Assembly: GCA_024280945.1 (NCBI GenBank)
Contig: JAMXLO010000028.1
Location: 28,818-92,817 of the forward strand
DNA from: Acetobacteraceae bacterium
GTDB taxonomy: Bacteria; Pseudomonadota; Alphaproteobacteria; Acetobacterales; Acetobacteraceae
Direction: 5' to 3'
DNA: 64,000 nt
In this document: positions 8,408-17,068 of the stretch, in pieces
How positions within the stretch are numbered: position 1 is the stretch's first letter
How the letters are laid out: each line of letters opens with the position of its first letter
The notes under the pieces: generated by a model
The model's input: only the letters and a program-made list of their open reading frames with translations
The model's database searches: none
Told to the model about the DNA's origin: nothing
Program-made: the position numbers and the translations under genes

Positions 8408-8459
8408 GGCAAAGGCCGCCCGTTTCGATCACGATACACAGATCGAACGGTATCGCCTT

Positions 8460-9305
8460 ATGCGTCTCGCTCTGGTCCCGCTGCTGGGAATGCTGCTGCT
8501 TCCAGCCTGCTCCACTCAGCCGCCGCTGCCGACGGCCGTTCCGGCCGCACCGCACGCGCTCGCAACCGCAAACGGTGTCGCCCCCAAGGCTCAGGTCGAC
8601 GTCGCCCGCGAGGTGGCTCACTTGAAAGCCGCGTTGCTCCGAGAGGTGCCGCACGCGATTATAGACTTGCCTGAAAAAGCGCCCTCCTGGATCAAACGAG
8701 CGGAGGTCGCAATTGCCGCGGCCGGCTACTCGATCGAGCAGCTACAATTGCTGGTCGTCGTGGACCGCAATCCGGCGGTGCAGCAGATGCGGATCGTACT
8801 GGCACAACCCGGCATGAACTGGCAGGTGATTGGCGGCGCCAAGGTGTCAACCGGGCAGGCAGGCAGACGTGGCTATTTCATTACGCCCGTCGGCGTCTTC
8901 CTGCATACGGACGCAATTCTGGACTACCGCGCACTCGGCACGTTCAACGAGAATCATATCCGCGGTCTTGGCTTAAAGGGCATGCGCGTGTGGGACTTTG
9001 GCTGGCAGCAGGCCGCCCGCGGTTGGGTTGCCGGCGCCGATACGGTCGAGATCCGCCTGCTGATGCACGCCACCGATCCCGACTACCTTGAGCAGCGGCT
9101 TGGCCGTCCGGCATCCCAGGGCTGCGTGAGAATCTCTGCCGCGATGAATCGCTTTCTCGATGCACACGGCGTGCTCGATCTGGACTACGAACGCGCCGCC
9201 CGCGACGACCCCAAATTCGCCGCCCTGCTGCTGCCGGACCGCCAGCCCACCGACCTGGCTGGACGCGCGCTGGTGATCATCGACTCGCGTCTGCCCGAAA
9301 ACTGA
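8460..9305 (+). CDS. L,D-transpeptidase (YkuD-type) lipoprotein
   Basis: A 281-residue envelope protein. The N-terminus MRLALVPLLGMLLLPAC is a lipoprotein signal with Cys17 as the lipidated residue (LPAC, slightly atypical). The C-terminal half holds the YkuD catalytic pattern H203 (LLMHATDPDY) and LGRPASQGCVRIS with nucleophile Cys222, which in this family cross-links peptidoglycan or attaches proteins to it. The middle contains PVGVFLHT and FNENHIRGLG-like strands of the fold. The ATG at 8460 is preferred over an upstream TTG because it starts exactly at the signal peptide, although its ribosome binding site is weak. The FNR-type box upstream suggests oxygen- or NO-linked expression. Confidence 0.82.
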   Translation: MRLALVPLLGMLLLPACSTQPPLPTAVPAAPHALATANGVAPKAQVDVAREVAHLKAALLREVPHAIIDLPEKAPSWIKRAEVAIAAAGYSIEQLQLLVVVDRNPAVQQMRIVLAQPGMNWQVIGGAKVSTGQAGRRGYFITPVGVFLHTDAILDYRALGTFNENHIRGLGLKGMRVWDFGWQQAARGWVAGADTVEIRLLMHATDPDYLEQRLGRPASQGCVRISAAMNRFLDAHGVLDLDYERAARDDPKFAALLLPDRQPTDLAGRALVIIDSRLPEN

Positions 9306-9316
9306 ACGACGCTGCG

Positions 9317-9517
9317 CTACGCCACCGGACTGCCTTTCATCAGGACCGGCGCCAGTGGCCTGGCTTCGCGGCGGCGGCGATATTCGTCAACGATAGTTTC
9401 GACGACACCCACCACGCCGACGGCCACGGTCAGGCTGGCGAACAGCCAGAGCATCTGCATCGTCCACACCGTGACCCAGCCGCGGAGCATTCCCGCGCTT
9501 CCAATGATATCGTGCAT
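9317..9517 (-). CDS. Small single-span membrane protein
   Basis: A 66-residue protein with one membrane segment (MLWLFASLTVAVGVVGVVET) followed by a basic tail, DEYRRRREARP. AGAGGG lies seven bases before the ATG. Family not recognised. The FNR-type box at 9578-9591 is centred 67 bases upstream of this start, which would place a class II transcription start about 26 bases before the ATG. On spacing, this gene is a better target of that box than the SDR gene on the other side. Confidence 0.6.
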   Translation of the reverse strand: MHDIIGSAGMLRGWVTVWTMQMLWLFASLTVAVGVVGVVETIVDEYRRRREARPLAPVLMKGSPVA

Positions 9518-9577
9518 GCGCGCACCCTCTTTCCGCCCCGTAGCTCAGCATGCTGGTCCTTTTGCCCGGCAGGCGCT

Positions 9578-9591
9578 TTGATCCAGGTCAA
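9578..9591. promoter_or_regulatory. FNR-type box with one mismatch (TTGAT-CCAG-GTCAA)
   Basis: TTGATCCAGGTCAA differs from the FNR/DNR consensus at one position of the right half. It lies between the small membrane protein gene (start 9517, minus) and the SDR gene (start 9610, plus). It is only 18 bases from the SDR start codon, so for that gene it could only repress. For the minus gene the geometry suits activation. Confidence 0.5.
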
Positions 9592-9609
9592 CGTGGAGGA
9601 AAATCAGCC

Positions 9610-10362
9610 ATGAGCCAAAGCAGCATCTCGTTACCGACAGCACTCGACCTGCGCGGACGACGCGTCCTGGTCACTGGCGCTGCCAGCGGCATTGGTCGTG
9701 CAACCGCGATCGTGCTGGCGCAGCTTGGCGCGAACCTGCTGCTGAGCGACCGCGCCTCGCTTGCCGAGACCGCGGCCGAGGTTCGAAATGCCGGTGGCAC
9801 ATACACCACGGAAGAAGGCGACCTGACCTCCGATGGGTTCATCGCCTCGTTGTTCGCCGCCGGCCGGGTACATGCCATGGCACATTGCGCGGCAATCTTG
9901 GAATCGCGCAACTGGCGCGAGGATCAGAACTGGCACGAGCGGTTCCATCGCGTGATGGATATCAACGTCCGTGTCCCGCTGAACCTGACGGCGGCAGCGA
10001 TCGACCACATGGCGGAGCATGGTGGCGGCTCGATCGTGCTGGTCGGCTCGGTGGCCGGACGCACCGGCGGCACATCGCCGAACACGCCGCCCGACTACGC
10101 AGCCTCCAAGGGCGCGGTGCATGCGCTGGTCAAATGGCTGTCGCGCCAGGCGATCGGCCGCGGCGTGCTGGTGAACGGCGTCGCACCCGGCCCGGTGCAG
10201 ACACCAATGACGACCGGCTTCACCGCGGGGCGCCAGTTGCCGCTGGGACGGCTGGGACACCCGGAAGAACTCGCCTGGCCAATCGCCTTCCTGTGCACAC
10301 CGGCGGCAAGCTACTTCTCCGGCGCTATCCTCGACGTGAACGGCGGCGCCTTCGTTGGGTGA
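9610..10362 (+). CDS. SDR-family oxidoreductase
   Basis: A 250-residue classical short-chain dehydrogenase/reductase. It has the TGAASGIG cofactor loop at residues 22-29, catalytic Ser147 (LVGS), Tyr163 and Lys167 (YAASK), and the C-terminal GAILDVNGG. An acidic residue after the second strand (LLLSD) suggests NAD(H). GGAGG at 9595-9599 fixes the ATG at 9610. The dinucleotide domain is normal in length; the substrate cannot be told. It is followed 59 bases later by a VOC protein gene on the same strand, perhaps co-transcribed. Confidence 0.85.
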   Translation: MSQSSISLPTALDLRGRRVLVTGAASGIGRATAIVLAQLGANLLLSDRASLAETAAEVRNAGGTYTTEEGDLTSDGFIASLFAAGRVHAMAHCAAILESRNWREDQNWHERFHRVMDINVRVPLNLTAAAIDHMAEHGGGSIVLVGSVAGRTGGTSPNTPPDYAASKGAVHALVKWLSRQAIGRGVLVNGVAPGPVQTPMTTGFTAGRQLPLGRLGHPEELAWPIAFLCTPAASYFSGAILDVNGGAFVG

Positions 10363-10421
10363 GGCTTGTGGAAGCCTGGGACAAGCACCACACTCTCACA
10401 ATGTGAGGATGGAGGTCAGCG

Positions 10422-10784
10422 ATGGCTATCGTGCTCGATCACACCATTGTTCCGGCCCATGACAACGAAGCATCCGCCAAATTCTTCGCTCGCATCTTCG
10501 GCCTTAACTACGAAGGCGCGATGTCGCACTTCGCCCCGGTCCGGGTGAACGACGACCTGGTGCTGGATTTCGACACCCGCGAGTCGTTCGACTGGCAGCA
10601 CTACGCGTTCAAGGTGAGCGACGCCGAATTCGATGCGATCTTCGCTCGGGTGAAGCAGGAGGGGCTTGCCTATGGCAGTGGCCCGTTCACGCCGGACAAC
10701 CAGGAGATCAACCACCGCGGCGGTGGCCGCGGCTTCTACTTCAAGGATCCGAACGGTCACCTGCTGGAAGTGCTGACCGTCTAA
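10422..10784 (+). CDS. VOC/glyoxalase-fold protein
   Basis: A 120-residue vicinal-oxygen-chelate protein with the paired beta-alpha-beta-beta-beta modules. Likely metal ligands are His7 (LDHTIV) in the first module, His56 region (WQHYAF) and the terminal Glu of HLLEVLTV. FYFKDPNGHLLEV is the family C-terminal signature. GGAGG precedes the ATG by six bases. Members include glyoxalase I, extradiol dioxygenases and resistance proteins; the short single-domain form and lack of further motifs prevent a specific assignment. Confidence 0.8.
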   Translation: MAIVLDHTIVPAHDNEASAKFFARIFGLNYEGAMSHFAPVRVNDDLVLDFDTRESFDWQHYAFKVSDAEFDAIFARVKQEGLAYGSGPFTPDNQEINHRGGGRGFYFKDPNGHLLEVLTV

Positions 10785-10820
10785 GCGCCACGAGCGTCGC
10801 CCTAGGTCCCAGAACATAGC

Positions 10821-10839
10821 GGCCATCGTCCCGATGGCC
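10821..10839. terminator. Hairpin downstream of the VOC gene
   Basis: GGCCATCG-TCC-CGATGGCC is a perfect 8-bp stem with a 3-base loop, 36 bases after the VOC stop. There is no T-tract, so an intrinsic terminator is only possible; it may instead be part of the adjacent repeat element. Confidence 0.35.
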
Positions 10840-10856
10840 GGCGCGTAACAGCGTGC

Positions 10857-10920
10857 TGAGAGCGAAGCGCAGTGCGACGAAGCAATCCCAGGCCGGAGCG
10901 CGCCTCGCGGGGGTCGCAAT
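10857..10920. repeat. Intergenic REP-like element
   Basis: On the minus strand this stretch reads TTGCGACCCC...CTGGGATTGCTTCGTCGCACTGCGCTTCGC in pieces. It resembles the interspersed alphaproteobacterial repeats that carry GGATTGCTTCGTCGC and TCGCAATG. It sits in the 225-base gap between the VOC and GNAT genes. Only one copy was noticed here, so the call rests on likeness to that known repeat type. Confidence 0.35.
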
Positions 10921-11009
10921 GCCACGTGAGGCTGACCCACGCTTCACTGATCGCGGGGACTAGATCATAAATCGTGCCGACACAAAAAGATGCAGGGGAG
11001 GTTCCAAGC

Positions 11010-11864
11010 ATGGATACGTTGCGGCCTGCCACGCCTGATGATGCGCCAGCGTGTGGTCGCATCTGTTACGATGCGTTCTGCGCGATCAACGACGAGCATC
11101 GTTTTCCGCGCGACTTCCCCTCCGCTGAGGTCGCCACTGGCGCACTGCGCATGATGATCGACCACCCCGGGTGGTATGGTGTGGTCGCCGAACGCGACGG
11201 CAAAATCATCGGCAGCAACTTTCTGGACGAGCGTGCCACGGTGGTTGGCGTCGGGCCGATAACAGTCGATCCCGCTATGCAGAACCAGGGCGTCGGTCGC
11301 CGGCTCATGCAGGCAGTGCTCGATCGTGCATCGTCGCGTGGCGCGCCGAGTGTCCGGCTATGCCAGGCGACCTTCCATCGTCGCTCACTCTGCCTCTACA
11401 CGACCCTGGGCTTCCGGACACGCGAGCTGCTGTCATGCATGAACGGGCCACCGCTGAAGCGGACTTTGCCAGGATATCATGTGCGTTCGGCGAGGCGGGC
11501 TGATCTCGACGCCTGCAACGCGGTATGCATCGACGTACATGGGTTCGAGCGCGGCGGCGAACTGAAGGACGCCATTGACCAAGGTACTGCCACGGTGGTC
11601 GAGCGCGACGGCCAGATAACCGGGTACGCCACAGCGATCGGCTTCTTTGCCCACAGCGTGGCCAAGAGCAACGCTGATCTGATGGCGTTGATCGCTGCTG
11701 CATCCGAGTTCACCGGACCCGGCTTTCTGCTCCCCACGCGCAACTACGAGGTGTTCGCCTGGTGCCTGGCCAATGGCTTGCGGCTCCAGCAGCCGCTGAC
11801 GCTGATGACGACCGGGTTGTACAACGATCCAGCCGGCGCCTATCTGGCGTGCATCCTGTACTGA
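11010..11864 (+). CDS. Tandem GNAT-fold N-acetyltransferase
   Basis: A 284-residue protein with a complete N-terminal GNAT domain: GYxV-like strand (WYGVVAERDGKIIGS), acetyl-CoA loop VDPAMQNQGVGRRLM and LCLYTTLGFRTRE. A second, weaker GNAT-like half begins near residue 155 (YHVRSARRADLDACNAV) and lacks a clear acetyl-CoA loop, as in other two-domain GNATs. The ATG at 11010 follows GGGGAGG by eight bases. The substrate is unknown. It is followed by two LLM genes on the same strand. Confidence 0.82.
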   Translation: MDTLRPATPDDAPACGRICYDAFCAINDEHRFPRDFPSAEVATGALRMMIDHPGWYGVVAERDGKIIGSNFLDERATVVGVGPITVDPAMQNQGVGRRLMQAVLDRASSRGAPSVRLCQATFHRRSLCLYTTLGFRTRELLSCMNGPPLKRTLPGYHVRSARRADLDACNAVCIDVHGFERGGELKDAIDQGTATVVERDGQITGYATAIGFFAHSVAKSNADLMALIAAASEFTGPGFLLPTRNYEVFAWCLANGLRLQQPLTLMTTGLYNDPAGAYLACILY

Positions 11865-11918
11865 GCGGCGGCGTCGCTGTCACCTGCCATTGTTCATCCT
11901 GCGGCGGAAGGATCACCG

Positions 11919-12968
11919 ATGAAGTTCGGCTACTTTACCCTGAGCGACAACCACTATGCCGAAAACACGCGCTCCCCCAACCAGTTCGTCGCCGACATCA
12001 TCGACGAAGCGCTGTATGCCGAGACTGTCGGAATGCACTCGGCGTGGATCGGCGAGCATCACTTCAGCACGTTGGGCGTGCTGTCGTGTCCCGACCTTGC
12101 GCTCGCCTATGTCGCCGCGCGGACGCAGCGGATCCGCCTGGCACCAGCGGTGACGGTGCTGCCGCTGCACCATCCGATCCGCGTCGCCGAACAGTGGGCG
12201 AGCTTGGATCTGCTGAGCGGCGGACGAGTCGATTTCGCCGCGGGACGCGGCTACGACCGTCGCGAGTATGAGCCGCTTGGCGTTTCCTTTGACGACAACC
12301 AGTCGATCTTCGAAGAAGGCATGGAGATCGTGCGTCGGCTGTGGTCGGCGGATGCGCCGATCTCACATCACGGCCGGCACTATGTATTCGATCATGTCGC
12401 CATCACGCCGCGGCCGGTGCAGCGCCCGATCCCTGCCTATGTTGCATCGTTCTCCCGGCCATCGATCGAACTCGCCGCACGGCTCGGCTGCGGCCTGATC
12501 GTGGCACCCTTCGCCGCGGCGATGACCTTTGGCGGTTTGCACCAGGTGCGCGATTTGTACCGCGAGACATGCGCCAGGCATGGGACAACACCAGGCCGCC
12601 TGATGTGCAGCTACTTCACCCACTTTGCCGATGATGACGCGCAGCAACAGGCGGCGCGGGCCCGCCAGATCCGCTATTACAAGGAGTGCGTCATTCGGGC
12701 CTTTCCCGGTGATCCCGCCACGGCGCCGCCCAGCTACCGCTATTTCATTGCCATGGTTGAGCGTCTGCACGACGTCCGGCCCGAGGACCTGACGGAGAAC
12801 TCGGTGCTGATCGGCACACAGACGCACATCGTCGATGTTCTTAAGAAGGTCGAGGCCGCCGGGTTCGATGAGGTCATTCTATATTTCAACGTTGGCCTTA
12901 AGCCGCATCCGCAGGTGAAAGACGAGATGGCGCGGTTCATGCAACAGGTCGCTCCGCAGTTCGCATGA
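11919..12968 (+). CDS. LLM-class flavin-dependent oxidoreductase
   Basis: A 349-residue luciferase-like TIM-barrel enzyme. Family marks are AWIGEHHFSTLG, RIRLAPAVTVLPLHHPIRVAEQWASLDLLSGGRVDFAAGRGYDRREYEPLGV in pieces, and the C-terminal ENSVLIGTQTHIVDVLKKVEAAGFDEVILYFNVG region. The ATG at 11919 follows GGCGGAAGGA. Its stop overlaps the start of the next LLM gene by four bases (ATGA), so the two are made together and may form one two-component or sequential system. The reductase supplying reduced flavin is not next to them. Confidence 0.85.
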   Translation: MKFGYFTLSDNHYAENTRSPNQFVADIIDEALYAETVGMHSAWIGEHHFSTLGVLSCPDLALAYVAARTQRIRLAPAVTVLPLHHPIRVAEQWASLDLLSGGRVDFAAGRGYDRREYEPLGVSFDDNQSIFEEGMEIVRRLWSADAPISHHGRHYVFDHVAITPRPVQRPIPAYVASFSRPSIELAARLGCGLIVAPFAAAMTFGGLHQVRDLYRETCARHGTTPGRLMCSYFTHFADDDAQQQAARARQIRYYKECVIRAFPGDPATAPPSYRYFIAMVERLHDVRPEDLTENSVLIGTQTHIVDVLKKVEAAGFDEVILYFNVGLKPHPQVKDEMARFMQQVAPQFA

Positions 12969-14077
12969 GCATGCCGGATCGCCTGGCGCTGTACAGCCGC
13001 AACTCGCTCAAGCTCGGCCTGTTCGGCGCCAACTGCTCGTCCGGCCGCGCTGTGACCATGGTGCCGGAACGTTGGAGCGGTAGCTGGCCGGACTGCCTGC
13101 GTTTGGCGCGCATGGCAGATGAGGCCGGAATCGAGTTCATGCTTCCGGTCGGCCGCTGGAAGGGTTATGGCGGCGACACCGACTATCAAGGTGAGTCTCT
13201 AGAGACGGTCACCTGGGCCGCCGGCCTGCTCGCCGCGACGCAACACCTGACAGTGTTCGGCACGGTGCATGCGCCGTTGATCCATCCGTTGATCGCGGCC
13301 AAGCAGTTCGCCACCGCCGACCATATCGGCCAGGGTCGCTTCGGGCTGAACATCGTGTGCGGCTGGAACGAGGGCGAATTTGACATGTTCGGCGCGACAA
13401 TGCGCGAGCACACCGCGCGCTATGAGTACGCACAGGAGTGGTTCGACGTCGTCCGCCTCGCCTGGTCGGATATCGAGGACTTCGACTTTGATGGTCAATT
13501 CATCCGCCTGCATCAGGCACGGGCAAAACCGAAGCCGTTCGGCGGCAGCCCACCGATCGTGATGAACGCTGCCGCATCACCGGTTGGCCAGGCGTTTGCG
13601 ATCCGCAATTGCAATGCGCTGTTCTCGGTCACACCGAAAGGTCGTTTCGACGAGTTCAGTACGCACGTGGCCAACGTCAAGACGCTGGCGCGTCAGGCCG
13701 GACGGGAACTCGATGTCTACACGGTTGGCGTGATCACCTGTCGGCCGACACAGCGGGAGGCGGACGAATATTACCACCACTGGGCGATCGACAATGCCGA
13801 CTGGGAAGCGGTCGACCGCATCCTGGCGATGCGCGGCGTGACTCGAGAGGCGTTTCCCGAGGACTTCGAGGAACGCCGGCATCATCAGGCCAACAGCATG
13901 GGTGGCGTGCCGATCGTGGGTGACCCCCACGCTGTAGCGCAGGCGCTGGCGCAGCTTGCCAAGACCGGCGCCAGGGGCATTGCGCTGTCTTTCGTCAACT
14001 ATCTCGACGAGTTGCCGCTGTTTCGTGACGAGGTGATGCCGCGGCTGACGCAGTTGGGCTTGAGGGAGAGTGGCTAA
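12965..14077 (+). CDS. LLM-class monooxygenase (RutA/SsuD-like branch)
   Basis: A 370-residue luciferase-like enzyme of a different branch from its upstream partner. It has NxLKLGLFGANCSSGRAVTMVPERW at the N-terminus, FxLPVGRWKGYGGDTDYQGESLETVTWAAGLLAAT and GRFGLNIVCGWNEGEFDMFG, features of the RutA (pyrimidine ring-opening), SsuD (alkanesulfonate) and dibenzothiophene monooxygenase group. Such enzymes use FMNH2 and O2. The ring-opening or desulfonating role is inference only. It overlaps the previous LLM gene (ATGA) and runs four bases into the convergent GNAT gene. Confidence 0.82.
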   Translation: MSMPDRLALYSRNSLKLGLFGANCSSGRAVTMVPERWSGSWPDCLRLARMADEAGIEFMLPVGRWKGYGGDTDYQGESLETVTWAAGLLAATQHLTVFGTVHAPLIHPLIAAKQFATADHIGQGRFGLNIVCGWNEGEFDMFGATMREHTARYEYAQEWFDVVRLAWSDIEDFDFDGQFIRLHQARAKPKPFGGSPPIVMNAAASPVGQAFAIRNCNALFSVTPKGRFDEFSTHVANVKTLARQAGRELDVYTVGVITCRPTQREADEYYHHWAIDNADWEAVDRILAMRGVTREAFPEDFEERRHHQANSMGGVPIVGDPHAVAQALAQLAKTGARGIALSFVNYLDELPLFRDEVMPRLTQLGLRESG

Positions 14078-14565
14078 TCCAGCGCCAGGCAAAGCTCGAT
14101 CTCATCGTGGATGGGTATCCCGTGCTGGCCAATCAGCGAAATCGACGGCTTCTGCTTACGTGCCTCGTCTATCGCACCAGGCCGCAACGCCACGAGCCGA
14201 AACCCGCGCCGCATATAGAACCGCAACGCTGATAGATTGTCGTTTGTCGTCGTCAGGCACAGCCGAGCGCATCCCTGCTTACTCAGCCGCGCCACCAGTG
14301 CTTCGATCAACGCAGTTCCTGTCCCGCATCCTGTCGGCATGGCATCGAAAGTCATCAGTTCGGCGTCGCCGCCGACCTGTCGCCAGGTCGCGAGGCCACG
14401 CCGATCGTCGATGACGAGTGCCGGCAATTCCAGGGCGTCGATGAGTTCGCCATGCGCTGTGATCAGCGTATCGTGCCATCGCTCACGCAACAGGTTGCTG
14501 ATCCATTCGCGATCCGCTGGCGTCGCGTCACGCACCACCACTGCAACTCGCTTCGGCGCGATCAT
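14074..14565 (-). CDS. GNAT-family N-acetyltransferase
   Basis: A 163-residue GNAT protein: VVVRDATPADREWISNLLRERW at the N-terminus in pieces, acetyl-CoA loop region PTGCGTGTALIEALVARLSKQG, and LTTTNDNLSALRFYMRRGFRLVALRPGAID. The GAID-ARK end resembles a group of small acetyltransferases that act on free small molecules. The start at 14565 overlaps the stop of the decarboxylase-like gene (ATGA), so it is the third gene of the Rieske operon. Why an acetyltransferase belongs with ring-cleavage genes is not clear. Confidence 0.82.
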   Translation of the reverse strand: MIAPKRVAVVVRDATPADREWISNLLRERWHDTLITAHGELIDALELPALVIDDRRGLATWRQVGGDAELMTFDAMPTGCGTGTALIEALVARLSKQGCARLCLTTTNDNLSALRFYMRRGFRLVALRPGAIDEARKQKPSISLIGQHGIPIHDEIELCLALD

Positions 14566-15548
14566 ACCCGATGCGCTTCGTGCGTTGACGAGTGGAACAG
14601 TTGCTCGGGCGTCAGCAGCCGCGACGACAGCCCCTCGGCATGATGGCGACGCAGGAATACCTCCAGCACGTGTCGGTTCGCTTCCAGGCCATAGGACCAG
14701 AAGTCTTCGCCCATCAGTCGCCGTGCGGCATGCAGCTGTTCGTCCACGAAGGGCAACGTCACCTTCGACGTCGCGACCTCGGCGAGCTTCGCCAGCGCTT
14801 GCGCTTTCGCCTGCTCGAACGCCTTCATCGCGGCGACCGGCAGCCATGGATGTCGTTCGGTCAGGCTGCGACGAATGCCGAGGATATGCATGATCGGGAA
14901 GATGCGCGTCTTGCCGAACCAGGTGGACGCCGCGGCGGCGGGGTCAGGAAACAGCCAACCGACCTGCGGGTGCCGCCTGAAGCAGGATGGGGCGCGCGGC
15001 CCGATCACCGCATCGATCTCGCCGTCTGCCAGCATGCCGGAAATCGTCGCGGTCGCCGGCGCATCCTCCACGCGCACGTCCGGCGGCAGATTCAGCGCGA
15101 TTTTCTCGATACGGCCAGGCTGTTCGTAACCGCCGCGCACCCAGGTGACATCCGACGGCTTCACGCCGTACTCGTCCTCCAGTATCGCCCGCGTCCAGAC
15201 ATTCGCCGTTACCTGATACTCCGGCACACCGAGACGGCGCCCCTTCAGGTCTTCCGGCCGCTTGATGCGATCAGTGCGCACGTAGATCGAGTTGTGGCGG
15301 AACGAGCGCGAGGGAAACACCGGCACACCGACGTAGGGGCAGTCGCCGTTGGCCGTCTTCACGGTGAAGCTGCTCATCGATAGCTCGCACATATCGAAGT
15401 CGGCGTGACGGAAGGCGCGGAAGAAGATCTCCTCCGGCTCCAGAGTCATGAACACCGGATCGACGCCATCGATCTGCACGGTGCCATCGATCATTGGCCG
15501 CACCCGATCGTAATCGCCGACTGCGACGGAGAGTGTAAGCTTGTTCAT
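14562..15548 (-). CDS. 4,5-dihydroxyphthalate decarboxylase-like protein
   Basis: A 328-residue protein like 4,5-dihydroxyphthalate decarboxylase (Pht5), a family with a periplasmic-binding-protein fold but no signal peptide. Typical parts are LSVAVGDYDRVRPMIDGTV, FMTLEPEEIFFRAFRHADFDMCELSMSSF, GVPVFPSRSFRHNSIYVR and a C-terminal EGLSSRLLTPEQLFHSS. The absent signal peptide supports a cytoplasmic enzyme. It overlaps both neighbours by four bases (ATGA), between a Rieske oxygenase and a GNAT protein. Together they suggest ring hydroxylation followed by decarboxylation of an aromatic acid; phthalate itself is not proven. Confidence 0.82.
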   Translation of the reverse strand: MNKLTLSVAVGDYDRVRPMIDGTVQIDGVDPVFMTLEPEEIFFRAFRHADFDMCELSMSSFTVKTANGDCPYVGVPVFPSRSFRHNSIYVRTDRIKRPEDLKGRRLGVPEYQVTANVWTRAILEDEYGVKPSDVTWVRGGYEQPGRIEKIALNLPPDVRVEDAPATATISGMLADGEIDAVIGPRAPSCFRRHPQVGWLFPDPAAAASTWFGKTRIFPIMHILGIRRSLTERHPWLPVAAMKAFEQAKAQALAKLAEVATSKVTLPFVDEQLHAARRLMGEDFWSYGLEANRHVLEVFLRRHHAEGLSSRLLTPEQLFHSSTHEAHRV

Positions 15549-16849
15549 TCCGCTGCCTCGCTGACCGGCGCCAATGCCCGTTCTTCAGGTGACACACCGA
15601 GCGTGCGCCAGTCATCCGTCTTCGGCACCACACCTTCGAACGAGCGCAGCGTGGCGTGCGGGATATACGGCTCACCGCGGCCGATCACCCGGCCGGTGGC
15701 AACGAATTCGCGTGCCGCCTCCACCATGATACGGCGGAACTGCAGAATCGCGGTGTCGCTCACACCCAATCGCTCCTGCGAGCGATCGGCGATCGGCCCC
15801 ATTGTCTCCCACATTGCGATGTCCTGGTTGGGAATACCGCGAATTCCCGTAAAGCTTCGCCCCCGCATCGCCGCCCGGTCCTGCAGGAAGTCGTTGTCGC
15901 GCGTGCGGACCTTGCGGAACCGCCGATCCACATCCACCCCCACCTCGGCTGCCAGGAACCGCCGCCAGTTCGTCGTATCTGGGGTCGCATCGCCGCCGAA
16001 GGCGATGAAGTGGAACACGGTGTGGGTGTCGTCCATCGGCACCTGATGGATCGCCATGCTGTAGAGGTTGTTGCGCGGGATCAGCACGGTGAACGGCGCG
16101 ATGAACAGCGTCGTTCGCACGTACATGTGGGTGGCCTCGTTGCGGATGGGCTTGCGCAACGCAGAGTAGCGAAAGCCAAACGGCGTGCGCTGCACCACCA
16201 GCCGAGGCGCCCGATCGATGGAAGGCCGCAACCAGCGCTGGTCGTCCGTGACGCTCGCCGCATCGACCTGAGCCGGCACCATGTCAGACGCATGCAGTGT
16301 GGAGGAGTGCGCGGAATCGATCGCGCCCTCCAGGACCTGAGCCCAGTTGCAATCAACGATAATCTTCGCGACCGAGATGTGCGTTTCGGGCGTCGGCTGG
16401 AACACCGGCGGATCGAATGTCGGCATCTCGACGTGCGGGCCCATGAATACCCAGACGAGGCCGGCGGCCTCGTGCACCGGATAGGCCTTGTGCATCACCT
16501 TTTCCCTGAAGCGCGAGCCGGCGGGTTCGGACGGCATCTCCAGCACATTGCCCGTCACGTCGATCTTCCAGCCGTGATACAGGCAACGCACGCCGCACTG
16601 TTCGTTGCGACCCAGCGCCAGCGAGGCGCGGCGATGCGGACAGTATTCGCCGATCACGCCCAACCGGCCGTCGCTGTCGCGGAACGCGATCAGGTCTTCG
16701 CCGAGCAGCCGCACCCGCACCGGATCGCCATCGCAGTCAGCGACCTCCTCCGACAGGCACGCCGGCAGCCAGTGCCGCCGCATGATCTGCCCCATCGGCG
16801 CCTCGTCTTCCACTCGGCAGAGCAGGTCGTTGTCTTCTGCTGACAGCAT
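15545..16849 (-). CDS. Rieske non-heme iron oxygenase, large subunit
   Basis: A 434-residue oxygenase similar to phthalate 4,5-dioxygenase-type alpha subunits. The Rieske cluster ligands are C70-x-H72 and C89-x2-H92 (CPHRRA...CLYH). The mononuclear iron motif E-x3-D-x2-H-x4-H is seen in VLEGAIDSAHSSTLH with H181 and H186. GGAGG six bases before the ATG at 16849 selects this start over one 12 codons upstream. The required ferredoxin reductase is not adjacent; the ferredoxin-NADP reductase gene at 32.3 kb could be unrelated. It heads the operon with the decarboxylase-like and GNAT genes and is divergent from the ABC transporter operon. Confidence 0.88.
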   Translation of the reverse strand: MLSAEDNDLLCRVEDEAPMGQIMRRHWLPACLSEEVADCDGDPVRVRLLGEDLIAFRDSDGRLGVIGEYCPHRRASLALGRNEQCGVRCLYHGWKIDVTGNVLEMPSEPAGSRFREKVMHKAYPVHEAAGLVWVFMGPHVEMPTFDPPVFQPTPETHISVAKIIVDCNWAQVLEGAIDSAHSSTLHASDMVPAQVDAASVTDDQRWLRPSIDRAPRLVVQRTPFGFRYSALRKPIRNEATHMYVRTTLFIAPFTVLIPRNNLYSMAIHQVPMDDTHTVFHFIAFGGDATPDTTNWRRFLAAEVGVDVDRRFRKVRTRDNDFLQDRAAMRGRSFTGIRGIPNQDIAMWETMGPIADRSQERLGVSDTAILQFRRIMVEAAREFVATGRVIGRGEPYIPHATLRSFEGVVPKTDDWRTLGVSPEERALAPVSEAAE

Positions 16850-17068
16850 CAGCGCCCTCCTCGACGGTTGGCATATCCAGGACACTCAACGCAGGATGCG
16901 CGGCGGGAGCGTAATACAGGCCCAACGCAGGCTGAAAGGCTGTTCCGCCGGACAGGCATGGCACGAAATCGAAAAACGCGCCTGTTCGTCCAGTCGCGCT
17001 TGCCAATGCCGCGATGCGCCGATACCCTCCTGCCACGAAACAAAATTCGACGACGGGGAGGTCGTCTC

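Noticed and set aside
9535..9550. CCCCGTAGCTCAG resembles the 5' end of a tRNA gene
   Set aside because: No anticodon arm, T-arm or acceptor complement follows within 90 bases; the match is limited to a few bases.
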